Shown: in pieces, positions 35,740 to 45,186 of the stretch
How positions within the stretch are numbered: the first letter of the stretch is position 1
How the letters are laid out: every line of letters starts with the position of its first letter
Origin: Clostridium fungisolvens
GTDB taxonomy: Bacteria; Bacillota; Clostridia; Clostridiales; Clostridiaceae
Direction: 5' to 3'
NCBI RefSeq assembly: GCF_014193895.1
Contig: NZ_BLZR01000001.1
Location: forward strand, 558,001-622,000
Length of the DNA stretch: 64,000 nt
The notes under the pieces: model-generated
What the model was told of the DNA's origin: nothing
What the model saw: the letters and a program-made list of their open reading frames with translations, nothing else
Database searches by the model: none
Translations under genes and position numbers: made by a program

Positions 35740-35839
35740 CACCAAGATTAAAACTATGAAAAAGTTTCTCAGCACAACTGGAAAAAAGGCGAACGGGCTA
35801 TGACCTTCCGGGGGATCAAATTCATCTCTTCCCCTAAAT
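35740..35839 (+). ncRNA. Candidate structured RNA of unknown type
   Basis: This gap is GC-richer than its surroundings and has no ORF. It contains GGCGAACGGGCTATGACCTT, then CCGGGGGATCAAATTCATCT and CTTCCCC, which can form at least one stem (GGGGGAT...ATC...TCCCC). A terminator follows at once, as in riboswitches or small RNAs, and the germination operon begins 107 bases later. I could not match it to a known riboswitch class. Confidence 0.4.
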
Positions 35840-35840
35840 T

Positions 35841-35872
35841 AAGGGCTCTAGCATTTGTGCTAGAGCCTTATT
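35841..35872. terminator. Strong hairpin upstream of the germination operon
   Basis: AAGGGCTCTAGCA, TTTG loop, TGCTAGAGCCTT. It could end the candidate RNA on the plus strand. Confidence 0.8.
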
Positions 35873-35975
35873 GCTGGGTATAGAGATTCAAGCTGTAGTT
35901 TGCTAAATAAATGTATTCTTTATAAATAAATGCATAACCTATGAATATAAAGTTTCGACTAACAGGAGAAAGAGT

Positions 35976-37067
35976 ATGAATAAGTTTCTCACAAACAGAC
36001 AGATCTCTGTTATATTATTCAGCGTAATTGTTGGATATACTGTTACAAGTTTACCTAAAAATATAGCAGAAAAAGCTGGAACAGCTAGCTGGCTGGTATT
36101 ATTAATTGGAACTATTATATTCATTTTTATTACATACATAATTATATTTCTTCAGAATGTATATGAAGGAAAAACCATTTATGAATATGGTCAACAATTA
36201 GTTGGCAAATTCATAGCATTTATATTTTTAATTTTATACCTAGTGTATTTTTTTACATACTTTACTATGTTTATAAGGGGAGCTAGTGAATCTATCAAAA
36301 CAAATATTCTGGCTAAAACACCCTTAATATACATATCTATTATTTTTTCAATAGTGATAGGCTATTCCTTAATAAAAGGAATTAATGTTATTGCAAGGGC
36401 ATGTGAAATATATGTTACCATTATTATTCTAGGCTATATACTTATTTTTTTTCTTTTGGCAACACAGGGCCAATTGGTAAATATAAAGCCTTTATTTGTT
36501 GCTAGTGATATTGTGAAATATTTTGAAGCAATTCCAAGAACAAGTTTACCCTTTTTAGGAATGGAAATCCTTCTCTTTATACCAATAAGTCGAAGCGAAA
36601 ATAAGAATATATATAGATACACATTACTTATGATTGGATTTATAGGCATTCTATATATCTATATAGTTGAGTCTGTTATATCTGTAGTTGGAGTAGAACT
36701 TGTTGTTATGTTAAATTCACCTGTTGTTTCTGTATTAAGAGGTATTGATATACCTAGTCTTGAATTTATTAGAAGAGTTGATGGTATTTATTTTATCTTT
36801 CGAATGATGAATTTATCATGTGGTATTTCTATATGGGGTTATGGAATAGCTTTCATATTAAATAAGATATTTAGAAGTGTTAATTACAGTTTCATGGTAA
36901 TTATAATAATTTTTATATCTATTATAGTATCTCAAATACCAAATACAACGTTTATGCAGGAGTTGATAATTAAATATAATTCTTATTTAGGAATAGTCTT
37001 AGTATTTGTAATACCAGTAATTTTATTTATTATTACGAAGGTGAAAAAGTATGATAAAAAAATATAA
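35976..37067 (+). CDS. Spore germinant receptor B subunit (GerAB/GerKB family)
   Basis: A 363-residue inner-membrane permease-like protein of the spore germination (AAPA/GerAB) family with about ten transmembrane segments. Typical opening is MNKFLTNRQISVILFSVIVG, followed by SLPKNIAE. In spores the B subunit binds germinants such as amino acids or sugars. It starts the operon, and its end overlaps the C-subunit gene by 17 bases. Gene order B-C-A differs from the common A-B-C or A-C-B layouts. ACAGGAG precedes the ATG. Which germinant it senses is unknown. Confidence 0.9.
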   Translation: MNKFLTNRQISVILFSVIVGYTVTSLPKNIAEKAGTASWLVLLIGTIIFIFITYIIIFLQNVYEGKTIYEYGQQLVGKFIAFIFLILYLVYFFTYFTMFIRGASESIKTNILAKTPLIYISIIFSIVIGYSLIKGINVIARACEIYVTIIILGYILIFFLLATQGQLVNIKPLFVASDIVKYFEAIPRTSLPFLGMEILLFIPISRSENKNIYRYTLLMIGFIGILYIYIVESVISVVGVELVVMLNSPVVSVLRGIDIPSLEFIRRVDGIYFIFRMMNLSCGISIWGYGIAFILNKIFRSVNYSFMVIIIIFISIIVSQIPNTTFMQELIIKYNSYLGIVLVFVIPVILFIITKVKKYDKKI

Positions 37068-38184
37068 TAAATTAGCATGTATTTTATTATTATCAATATT
37101 TTTAACTGGATGTTGGGACTATGAAGATATTGATAAGAGGACTATAACTATTAGTGCAGGAGTGGATATATTAAATGATGAAATAGAGATTACTGGTGAA
37201 AATGTAAAGCTAGGATCAGCTACTTCAAGAGAAGGTAATATGAGTAATAATTTAGCAGAAACGTATAAGTATAAAGCAGTAGGCAAAACCTTTGAAGATA
37301 CTAGAAAAAATAGAGATATTCAGATTCCTGCAATTAGTTTTGATAAAACAGCAATAGCTTTCGTAGTTAGCAAGAGGTATGCGGAACAAAGGGGGATAGA
37401 ATCTTATATTAATAAGATATATTTTGGACCTGGTCTTAGAAGTTCAATTCATGTGTCTGTATCTAAAGAGCCAATGGATGAACTGTTTAATAAGAAATTA
37501 GACAATGCAGAATCCATAGGGTATGGAATAGAACAAACTTTAAGATATTTAGAGAAAGAAGGGACTACTGTACTTAAATCAGTTCAGCAGTTGCAATCAG
37601 ATATTAATTTTGGAAGTTTAGGATATTTACTTCCTTATATTACAGTTGAAGATAATACCGTTAAGCTTTTAGGATCTGCAGTAATGGTGGATTCTAAATT
37701 AGCTTACATAATTAAGCAGGATGAGATTGGTGGATTTCTATTGATGTTATCTAAAAGAGCTGGTGACACAAGAGCTATTCCAAGTCCAAGTGATGATAAA
37801 AATTTACTTTCTATTAAGTCAGATTTAAGTAAAAGAAGTATAAGAACCAGTTATGAAGATAATAAAATTAATATTTATATAGATTTAAAGTTAAAATCAG
37901 AAGTGCAATTTCAATATCATATGGAACCCTTTACTAATGAAGACAAGAAAAAGGTAGAGGCAGTAATTGGAAGCTTAATAAAAGAAAATGTTTTATCTGC
38001 TGTAAGCCGATCACAAAACGAATTTAAATCTGATGTTTTTGGCTTTGCAAGATACTTTAAAGCAGAAAATCCTAGGATTTACAAAACTATAAACTGGAAG
38101 GAAGATTATACAAAGGCTGTTTTCCATGTAAGTGTGAATACTACTATTATAGATACAGGGGTATTAAATTCCGATGTGGAATAA
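37051..38184 (+). CDS. Spore germinant receptor C subunit lipoprotein (Ger(x)C family)
   Basis: A 377-residue lipoprotein. The signal sequence MIKKYNKLACILLLSIFLTG ends in a lipobox whose cysteine is in TGCWDYEDIDKR; CWD(Y/R)xExxxR is the signature of the GerAC family. The C-terminal part has the family motifs AVMVDSKLAYIIKQDE and DLKLKSEVQFQY. It is attached to the outer face of the spore inner membrane and is needed for assembly of the receptor. The gene overlaps the B subunit by 17 bases and the A subunit by 11, so translation is probably coupled. Confidence 0.92.
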   Translation: MIKKYNKLACILLLSIFLTGCWDYEDIDKRTITISAGVDILNDEIEITGENVKLGSATSREGNMSNNLAETYKYKAVGKTFEDTRKNRDIQIPAISFDKTAIAFVVSKRYAEQRGIESYINKIYFGPGLRSSIHVSVSKEPMDELFNKKLDNAESIGYGIEQTLRYLEKEGTTVLKSVQQLQSDINFGSLGYLLPYITVEDNTVKLLGSAVMVDSKLAYIIKQDEIGGFLLMLSKRAGDTRAIPSPSDDKNLLSIKSDLSKRSIRTSYEDNKINIYIDLKLKSEVQFQYHMEPFTNEDKKKVEAVIGSLIKENVLSAVSRSQNEFKSDVFGFARYFKAENPRIYKTINWKEDYTKAVFHVSVNTTIIDTGVLNSDVE

Positions 38185-39628
38185 CCTAGGTAAAGTGAGG
38201 TATGATTTAGTGGAAAAAGATATAATTGAAGAACTTAAGAATAATATAACAGGAATGTTATCCAGAAAGTTAAATATTAAAGAAAAGGAAATTTACATAT
38301 TATATATTCCGGAAATTACAAATAGAGATAGCTTATCGGAAAATATCATAAAACCATTATTGCAATATAGTGATATAAAATCACCTACAGCAGAGTTAAT
38401 TATGAGTTCTATTATTTATATAGATGATGTTCTTTTAGAAGAAGATATAAATAAGATGACAGATTATATTCTGAAAGGAAATTCAGTAATTCTTGTAAGT
38501 GGTAGTAAACAATATATTGTAGCTAATACGGTGAATTATGAGAAAAGAAGTATTGCGCCACCTGAGGTGCAAATGGCAATTAGATCACCACGAGAGGCTT
38601 TTAATGAGAATATAAATTCAAATTTATCTCTAATACGTCATAGAATAAAAGATTCATCACTAAAGACAGATTTTTGTACTGTGGGTATACGAACAAAAAC
38701 ATCTGTGGCTGTAGTATATCTTCAGGATGTTGCAAATCCCAAATATGTTACACAAATAAAAAAAAGGCTAGAGGAAATAAAGGTTGATGGTATTTTAGAA
38801 TCGGGGTATATACAAAAATTTCTATCAAATAAAACTACAAAGGTATTTTCACAAATAGGTACAATTGAAAGATCAGATTCAGCCTGTGCTGCTATATTAG
38901 AGGGCCGGGTTTGCATTTTGGTGGATGGAAGTAATCTAGCCTTAATAGTACCAAAGGGTGCTATTGGATTTTTTGATGCTGGAGATGATCATTATGCCAA
39001 TACCTATATAGGAATATTCCTTAAATTTTTAAGGATTACATGTTTATGTATAACTCTGACATTATCCTCATTTTATGTTATACTGGTTGCTTTTAATCCA
39101 GAATTTTTGCCAGAAAAGTATATTTTAGTCCTTACTTCTTCAAGAGTACAGGTTCCTATAAATGCTTTTTTAGAGGCTATCTTAACGGAACTATTATTGG
39201 AACTACTAAGAGAAGCAAACCTTAGAACTCCAAAGCAGATAAGTACTTCAATTAGTATAGTGGGAGCTATAATTATTGGCCAGGCATTAGTTGCTGCTGG
39301 AGTTGTTAGCCCTCTTATAATTATAATTTCAGCTTTGTCTTCTATAACATCTTATGCTGTTGTAGATTATACTTTCAGTTCCCCTATAAGGCTATTAAAA
39401 TTCCTTATGCTTTTTCTTACAGCTACTTTTGGATTGTTTGGGTTTGTTATGGGCTTAAATATTGCAGTGATCAAAATGGCATCAACTACAAGCTTCGGAT
39501 TCCCTTTCACTGCTGGAATAGCTCCTTTTAATTTTCATGATATAAAAAATTATATCTGGAGTAATGTAGCTTTAAATAAAGAAAGACCTAAACTTTTAGA
39601 GCCAATTGATAAAAAAAGGGCTGAATAA
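38174..39628 (+). CDS. Spore germinant receptor A subunit (GerAA/GerKA family)
   Basis: A 484-residue protein with an N-terminal cytosolic domain (about 1-275) and four to five membrane segments in the C-terminal half. Family motifs are TVGIRTKTSVAVVYLQDVA, EGRVCILVDGS and PFTAGIAPFN near the end. The A subunit is the signal-transducing part of GerA-type receptors and was shown in the family to form the ion-conducting oligomer. It may start upstream of a good ribosome site inside the C-subunit gene (GATGTGGAATA). A LytTR regulator gene begins 21 bases after the stop. Confidence 0.92.
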   Translation: MWNNLGKVRYDLVEKDIIEELKNNITGMLSRKLNIKEKEIYILYIPEITNRDSLSENIIKPLLQYSDIKSPTAELIMSSIIYIDDVLLEEDINKMTDYILKGNSVILVSGSKQYIVANTVNYEKRSIAPPEVQMAIRSPREAFNENINSNLSLIRHRIKDSSLKTDFCTVGIRTKTSVAVVYLQDVANPKYVTQIKKRLEEIKVDGILESGYIQKFLSNKTTKVFSQIGTIERSDSACAAILEGRVCILVDGSNLALIVPKGAIGFFDAGDDHYANTYIGIFLKFLRITCLCITLTLSSFYVILVAFNPEFLPEKYILVLTSSRVQVPINAFLEAILTELLLELLREANLRTPKQISTSISIVGAIIIGQALVAAGVVSPLIIIISALSSITSYAVVDYTFSSPIRLLKFLMLFLTATFGLFGFVMGLNIAVIKMASTTSFGFPFTAGIAPFNFHDIKNYIWSNVALNKERPKLLEPIDKKRAE

Positions 39629-39649
39629 AAATGTAAAGTGGTGATTTTT

Positions 39650-40384
39650 TTGAACATAATTATATGTGAAGATAATAAAGAATATATTGAAAAAATTTCT
39701 AAAATAACAAAAACTGTATTTGAAGACAGGAGTTTAGAATGTAATATTAAAGCATTTAACATCTATGAAGAAGCAATAAATTATATTAAATCTTTAAATT
39801 CATATGAAGATTGTCTTTATATTTTAGATATAGATTTGAAACAGGAGAAAAATGGTTTATCTCTAGGAAGAGAAATAAGAAATATTGATGAATATAAAGG
39901 AGAAATGATATATGTTACTTCTTATGTTCATCAAATGCAAAGTGTATTTAAATATAAGCTAAAGATATTAGATTTTATAGACAAAGGTTATGACATTGAA
40001 AACTCCATTAAAGAAGCACTTAATGTATATATTAAAATTTATAAAGATAAGATTGAAAATGAATCTTTAATATTTAAAGTTGGTGGGAATGTATTTATAA
40101 TAAAGCCTTCAGATATTATTTGCATAGAAACTGATAAGAGTAAAAAGAAAATTATTATATATACAATAAAAAATGAAATAAGCGTAAATTTAACTTTAAA
40201 AGAAGTTCAAAAAGATCTTTCAAATCAATTTGTACAAATCCATAGAAGCATAATTGTCAACAAAGAACATATTAAAATGATTGAAGATATTAATGGAGAT
40301 TTATATGTGGTTCTTACTGGTGGTATGAAGGAGATTGTTTCTAAGAGGAGAGAAAAGGAGATAAGAGCATGCGTTATACAATAG
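39650..40384 (+). CDS. AgrA/LytTR-type response regulator
   Basis: About 244 residues from a TTG start at 39650, which follows GTGGTGAT at a usual distance; a GTG at 39638 in the same frame would add four residues. The N-terminal receiver domain starts MNIIICEDNKE and has the phospho-acceptor aspartate in LYILDIDL. The C-terminal LytTR domain (about 140-240) includes IICIETDKSKKKIIIYT and FVQIHRSIIVNKEHI, which bind DNA as direct repeats. The gene overlaps the kinase gene by 16 bases and follows the germinant receptor A gene by 21, so all five genes may be one transcript. No agrB or agrD is nearby. Confidence 0.88.
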   Translation: MNIIICEDNKEYIEKISKITKTVFEDRSLECNIKAFNIYEEAINYIKSLNSYEDCLYILDIDLKQEKNGLSLGREIRNIDEYKGEMIYVTSYVHQMQSVFKYKLKILDFIDKGYDIENSIKEALNVYIKIYKDKIENESLIFKVGGNVFIIKPSDIICIETDKSKKKIIIYTIKNEISVNLTLKEVQKDLSNQFVQIHRSIIVNKEHIKMIEDINGDLYVVLTGGMKEIVSKRREKEIRACVIQ

Positions 40385-41661
40385 CAACAACGTTAGCGCA
40401 AATTTATCTTATTTATGCTTTTTCTGATAAAAAGATAGATATTAAACTTAAGGGTATTTTTGCTATAATCATAGTAATGATTATTAAACCTAGGGGAATG
40501 CAGTATTTGACAGACAACCTTTTGTCCTTTATATTTGTATGGTTTTGCAATTATATTATAACTTATTTCTGTATTGGGAAGAATTTTAGAAGAAATCTGG
40601 AGCTTTCCTTTTTTGTAGAGCTGATTACTCTAATGGCTTATTACATGAGTTCAGGTATAGTACTTATTCTAGGGTATAACATAACTATATCAGATATATT
40701 TAATTTTAACATTTTGTTGAATCCTATTAATTACAGTTTTATATTAATTTATTTAGCGATCCTATTAGCTTTTGGATTATTCAGGAGATATATTCCTTTG
40801 ACTTTTCCAGAGGATAATGTTAAGCAAAGAAATTTTAATGGTATATATATAATTATTTTTATTAATATTTTAATAAAAATAATTAATGATTTAAATATAA
40901 ACTATGGAATTAAATTAATCTCATTTGTTTCTATAAACTTCTTTATTTTAATGTTTTATATCATAAATAATAAATTAAACATTAAAAATATAAGAGATGA
41001 ATTAGAATTAAATGAAAAAGAAAAGAAAATTAAGGAATTAACCTTATACATAGATACTATAGAAGAGTTAGTAGAAAAGTATAGAGAATTTAAGCATGAT
41101 TATAAAAACATAGTTTTAGGCATGGGAATAGATAGGTTAAAAGAGAATGATTTATTAGATAAATTTAGTAGAGAAGTGGTGGGAGATAAAAGTTATGATG
41201 CCTTCCTTAATTTAAAAGATATAAGTTATCTGCCTCTAAAATCTATTCTTTCATATTATATAATGTTAAGTATCAAAGAAGATGTAAAAGTAAGTTTAAT
41301 GACCATAGGAGAAATAAAAGAATGCCATATTTCTGAAGTGGAGTTTTCTAGGGTAATGGGAATAATATTAGAAAATGCGTTAGAGGAAACATTAAGATGT
41401 GATGACAAAAAGTTAGAAATTTTTGTGGAGGCAATCGGTAGTGATTTAAATATTACAGTAGCAAATACTTTTAAAAGAGAAGAATTAGACATGGATAAAA
41501 TTTATAACAAAGGCTATTCTACTAAAGGTGAAAATAGAGGATTAGGTCTATACATACTAAAATCTATAGTTGATAAAAATTTAAATATGACTCTAAATAC
41601 ATTCATAAATGAGGGAATGTTTACACAAGATTTATATATTTTTTTGTTAAAAAGAAGTTAA
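40369..41661 (+). CDS. AgrC-like sensor histidine kinase
   Basis: A 430-residue kinase with six or seven N-terminal transmembrane segments (about 1-205), a coiled linker and an HPK10-type kinase core. The phospho-acceptor region reads EFKHDYKNIVLGMG (H-D-Y-x-N is the AgrC pattern), and the ATP-binding part has VMGIILENALEE and ENRGLGLYILKSIV. AgrC-type kinases sense extracellular peptides; whether this one does is unknown, because no autoinducer gene is present. The overlap with the regulator gene and the position after the germinant receptor genes suggest a link between signalling and spore functions. Confidence 0.88.
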   Translation: MRYTIATTLAQIYLIYAFSDKKIDIKLKGIFAIIIVMIIKPRGMQYLTDNLLSFIFVWFCNYIITYFCIGKNFRRNLELSFFVELITLMAYYMSSGIVLILGYNITISDIFNFNILLNPINYSFILIYLAILLAFGLFRRYIPLTFPEDNVKQRNFNGIYIIIFINILIKIINDLNINYGIKLISFVSINFFILMFYIINNKLNIKNIRDELELNEKEKKIKELTLYIDTIEELVEKYREFKHDYKNIVLGMGIDRLKENDLLDKFSREVVGDKSYDAFLNLKDISYLPLKSILSYYIMLSIKEDVKVSLMTIGEIKECHISEVEFSRVMGIILENALEETLRCDDKKLEIFVEAIGSDLNITVANTFKREELDMDKIYNKGYSTKGENRGLGLYILKSIVDKNLNMTLNTFINEGMFTQDLYIFLLKRS

Positions 41662-41690
41662 AAGGAAATTAGTACTTTTAACTTCTTCTT
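41654..41690 (+). terminator. Terminator after the AgrC-like kinase gene
   Basis: GAAGTTAAAAG / CTTTTAACTTC followed by TTCTT; the stop codon lies in the left arm. The 270 bases up to the MFS gene hold no further feature that I can support. Confidence 0.8.
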
Positions 41691-41961
41691 ACGTTTAGAA
41701 TAAAAAACATCATCTTAACGCAATTGTAGATAGAACTCAAGGTAGAAGTATATACGTTGGTAGAAATACTATTTTAACTTTTTATTAATAGTTGTAATAT
41801 CTAATTGTTCACAGATTCAAAATTAATTGTACATTCTAGTAGTGAACGCATTCTTAAAGTCATGACTATGATTAATCATTAAACTACTTTACGCAATGCC
41901 AATGTAATTGTTTTCTGGATTTAATAGGTAACAAATTTAAAAAAATTTAGGAGGAAAACAT

Positions 41962-43362
41962 ATGACAAATTATAAAGGTAATGATCGTTTGCTATTTGGA
42001 ATGATTCTTGGGGTTGCAACCTATTGGTTATTTGCAAGTGCTATAACAGCAGGGGTACCACCACTTACTCATGATTTAGGGATTTCAAGTTCCATTGTTA
42101 GTACTGCAGTCAGTATTACTGCTTTAATTTGTGGCGTTAGTATTGTAACGGCAGGAAGTATAGCAGATAAAATAGGAAGAGTTAAGATGACTCAACTTGG
42201 ATTTATATTAAGTATAATTGGATCGATTCTATGCGCAACAGCACAAGGAGCTACATTTCTTATTTTAGGACGTGTTATCCAAGGTTTATCAGGCGCATTT
42301 ATAATGCCTGCAACTCTAGCACTTATAAATGCCTATTATACTGGTGAAGCTCGTCCTCGTGCGCTAAGCTTTTGGTCTTTGGCTTCTTGGGGAGGTAGCG
42401 GTGTTGCTAACTTCTTTGGAGGTGCAGTAGTATCAGCTTTAAGTTGGCGATGGTTATTTTGGATTACTGTTCCTGTAGCGTTAATTGGTATGTTATTAAT
42501 AAATGGTACTCCAGAAAGTAAAGTTACTACTGGAGAAAAACGAAGCATTGATTATTTTGGAATTATTACTTTAGTTTTATCATTGCTTTCGTTAAATTTA
42601 GTGGTTACTAGAGGAAGACAACTCGGATGGACAAGTCCAATTATTATTTCATTAATAGCTGCTTTCGTAATTTTATTTGGTATATTCCTATTTATAGAAA
42701 GTAGAAATGCAGCACCATTAGTTGATCTATCACTATTCAGCAGCAAAGGCTATAATGCAGCTGTGATTTCAAACTTCTTGCTTAATATGTGTGCTGGTTG
42801 TTTATTTATCTTAATGCCTTATGTTCAAACCACACGTGGATTAAGTTCATTCCAAAGTGGACTGTTGACAATTAGCTATTTAGTTGCCATAGTTTCAACA
42901 ATTCGTGTAGGAGAAAAAGTTATGCTTAAGATAGGAGCACGTTTGCCAATGGCTATAGGTACATTAATGGCTGCTGTAGGAATCTTCTTGATGACGCTAA
43001 CCTTTTTACCAAATGTTGCTTACTTTACAGCTGTTGTAATTGGTCTTGCTATTATGGGAACTGGATTTGGATTTTATGCTACTCCATCTACAAATACTGC
43101 AGTTGGAAATGCACCAGCAGAAAAAGCAGGATCTGCATCAGGTATTTATAAAATGGCAAGTTCTTTAGGCGGTAGCTTTGGGGTAGCCATATCGGGGGCA
43201 GTATCATCAGCTATTATTATGAGTGACAAAACAGCTCAAAATTTATCAGCTGGTTGGGGGTTAGGAGTTAGTGTAATTGCAGGAACCATATCACTAATTG
43301 CTGTATTAACACTTGTACCTAAAAATAAGAAAGATGAAGAGCCTAAAAGAAGAGTTGCTTAA
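41962..43362 (+). CDS. DHA2-family MFS multidrug exporter
   Basis: A 466-residue major facilitator of the 14-TM drug:H+ antiporter type (EmrB/QacA). Motif A is in GSIADKIGRVKMTQLG, motif C (antiporter) appears as GRVIQGLSGAFIMPATLALI, and the C-terminal half contains GFGFYATPSTNTAVGNAPAEKAGSA-like DHA2 sequence. It probably expels toxic organic compounds or a metabolite. AGGAGG lies before the ATG. No TetR/MarR regulator is next to it, which is unusual for exporters of this type. Confidence 0.9.
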   Translation: MTNYKGNDRLLFGMILGVATYWLFASAITAGVPPLTHDLGISSSIVSTAVSITALICGVSIVTAGSIADKIGRVKMTQLGFILSIIGSILCATAQGATFLILGRVIQGLSGAFIMPATLALINAYYTGEARPRALSFWSLASWGGSGVANFFGGAVVSALSWRWLFWITVPVALIGMLLINGTPESKVTTGEKRSIDYFGIITLVLSLLSLNLVVTRGRQLGWTSPIIISLIAAFVILFGIFLFIESRNAAPLVDLSLFSSKGYNAAVISNFLLNMCAGCLFILMPYVQTTRGLSSFQSGLLTISYLVAIVSTIRVGEKVMLKIGARLPMAIGTLMAAVGIFLMTLTFLPNVAYFTAVVIGLAIMGTGFGFYATPSTNTAVGNAPAEKAGSASGIYKMASSLGGSFGVAISGAVSSAIIMSDKTAQNLSAGWGLGVSVIAGTISLIAVLTLVPKNKKDEEPKRRVA

Positions 43363-43458
43363 TCTTTGTTATTTAGAGAAAACAAAAAAGGAAAATTCTA
43401 TATACGATTTTTACATAAAGACATAATTAGACTTGAGATAATAACTTAAGAATAAAGA

Positions 43459-43515
43459 TTAGCTTCAGGGGAAGGTTAAATGTATAGATGACATTCAACC
43501 AGAATCTGAAGCTAA
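43459..43515 (+). terminator. Hairpin after the MFS exporter gene
   Basis: TTAGCTTCA / TGAAGCTAA with inner GGTT-ATGT / ACAT-AACC pairing; no long T-run, so either a terminator or a stable RNA fold. Confidence 0.6.
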
Positions 43516-43613
43516 TAAATCATTATTTTAAACTTTTAGTATTGCTTTGATTTTTAAAACTACAAAGTAGATATGTATATTTATAAAAATAAAAAAGAAA
43601 GGAAGTTTTTACA

Positions 43614-44780
43614 TTGTCAAACATATTAGATAAGGTTAAATCAATTGAAGAGTATATTATTAACTTTAGAAGAGATTTACACGAAAATCCTGAACTTAGT
43701 GGTCAGGAATTTAAAACTCAAGAAAAGATTATGAAGGAATTAGATAAGCTAGAAATACCATATAAGAAAGCAGGAAATACTTCCTTGATTGCAACCTTAA
43801 AAGGTGGCAAAAGTGGTAAAACTATAGCTTTAAGAGGTGATATAGATGCTCTTCCTATAAAAGAAGAAGCAGATGTTGAATTTAAATCTAAAAATCCTGA
43901 AGTAATGCATGCTTGTGGTCACGATGCTCACACTTCAATGCTTCTTGGTGCTGCAAAAATTTTATCTAAAATGAAGGATGACATATCTGGTGAGGTTAGA
44001 TTTTTCTTTCAAGAAGGTGAGGAAACATTTTCAGGTGCAAAAAAAATCATAGAAGCAGGTGGAATGGATGGAGTAGATGCTTGCTTTGCGATGCATGGAA
44101 TGCCAGAATTAGAGACAGGATATGTAAATATTGAACCAGGGTATAGAATGGCTGGTTGTGATACTATTTATGTTAAGTTTGAAGGAGTATCAGGACATGG
44201 ATCAGTTCCACATCTAGCAAAAGATACTATCCATCCTGCATGTATTTTTGTTACAGACCTTCAAGGGATAGTTACTAAAAATATTAATGCTCAAGATCCA
44301 ATAGTGATATCTGTAGGAAAGTTCAGTGGAGGTACAAAGGCAAATATAGTTGCCAAATATACAGAAGTTGATATTTCCATGAGATACTTTAGTCCACAAG
44401 TTAGAAAAATAGCCCATGATGCAATAAAGAGACATGCAAAAGCTATTGCAGATGCTTATGAGATTAAAGTAGATGTAAGAATAGATGAAAGTGCACTTAG
44501 CCTCTACAATGATGATGAACTAGCAGTACTGGCTGATAAATCTGCTACAAAGATCTTTGGAGAAGGTAAAAATATAAGTTTACCTAAATATATGGGATCA
44601 GAGGATATGCCCTACTATTTCCAATATGCTAAAGGAGTTTATGCATTTATGGGATATAAAAACGAAGAAAAGGAAGCAATATACTTTCCACATCATGAGA
44701 AATTCAAAATAGATGAAGATTACATGAAATATGGTACGGCTTTGCATGTACAATTTGCTCTTGATTTTTTAAATAAATAG
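43614..44780 (+). CDS. M20-family amidohydrolase
   Basis: A 388-residue zinc-dependent amidohydrolase of the M20D (HipO/AbgB/IAA-amino-acid hydrolase) group. Metal and catalytic motifs: HACGHDAHTSM (metal-binding C/H and D), EGEETFSGAKKI (catalytic Glu pair) and the late histidine in PHHEKFKIDE. The lid domain lies about 185-295. It hydrolyses N-acyl amino acids or related amides in the cytosol; the true substrate is unknown. The start is TTG at 43614 behind AAAGGAAG. It is the last intact gene before the third ssrA-end repeat. Confidence 0.9.
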   Translation: MSNILDKVKSIEEYIINFRRDLHENPELSGQEFKTQEKIMKELDKLEIPYKKAGNTSLIATLKGGKSGKTIALRGDIDALPIKEEADVEFKSKNPEVMHACGHDAHTSMLLGAAKILSKMKDDISGEVRFFFQEGEETFSGAKKIIEAGGMDGVDACFAMHGMPELETGYVNIEPGYRMAGCDTIYVKFEGVSGHGSVPHLAKDTIHPACIFVTDLQGIVTKNINAQDPIVISVGKFSGGTKANIVAKYTEVDISMRYFSPQVRKIAHDAIKRHAKAIADAYEIKVDVRIDESALSLYNDDELAVLADKSATKIFGEGKNISLPKYMGSEDMPYYFQYAKGVYAFMGYKNEEKEAIYFPHHEKFKIDEDYMKYGTALHVQFALDFLNK

Positions 44781-44862
44781 TATGAGGAATATAAGTATCA
44801 ACTAGTCAGAAAAGTTTAATGATAAATTTAATAATATAATTATAGTATTTATAGTTATGGGG

Positions 44863-44928
44863 GGATTTTAAAGGTTATGCTTCGCCTCCACCATATAAAA
44901 ACTCTAGACAGAGATGTCTAGGGTTTTT
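44863..44928. repeat. Att-like repeat, copy 3, with ssrA-type terminator
   Basis: GGATTTTAAAGGTTATGCTT (element arm, as in copy 2) leads into TCGCCTCCACCATATAAAA (44882-44900), identical over 19 bases to the ssrA 3' end. The ssrA terminator follows with three changes (ACTCTAGACA, GAGA, TGTCTAGGGTTTTT). ssrA itself is 36.6 kb upstream, so this looks like an attR site that carries away the former downstream flank of ssrA. Confidence 0.85.
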
Positions 44929-45048
44929 TCATTTTGTTTCGATATTAGGGTTAGTTTTTTAAATAGTGGGTTAGCTGAAGTTGCATCAATTATCCGTCGT
45001 ACAAAATTAATTGAACCTAATGTTATTTTATATAATGCAGATAACATT

Positions 45049-45130
45049 ATAAGTTTTTTCTTCATTTGTCAGCATAATTACCTTCGAAAGTTGTGTGTAT
45101 TAAAATTAGTATACTAACAGTATTATTTAC
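45049..45130 (-). pseudogene. Relic of the LAGLIDADG endonuclease 5' end
   Basis: Bases 45049-45130 match 8739-8820 at roughly 85 percent by eye: the codons for MLTNEEK, the ribosome-site region and about 55 bases of upstream sequence. After the first seven codons the match stops and the frame meets stops, so most of the gene is deleted. The sequence between the terminator and this relic (44930-45048) does not match the intact gene. Confidence 0.8.
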
Positions 45131-45186
45131 ACTTAAGGAAATATTAAATAGATAATACGTTTAAATTGAATAATTTTAAATTACAC

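Noticed and set aside
35740..35839. Assignment as a c-di-GMP, TPP, SAM or T-box riboswitch
   Set aside because: The conserved core strings of these classes are absent; kept only as an unassigned structured RNA candidate.
8316..44893. Search for an integrase, transposase or phage gene that would make the island active
   Set aside because: None of the frames shows tyrosine or serine recombinase, transposase or phage structural motifs; the islands, if real, are not self-mobile in this window.
44914..45117. 67-codon plus-strand frame after att-like copy 3
   Set aside because: Starts inside the terminator hairpin and reads antisense through the endonuclease relic; not protein-like.
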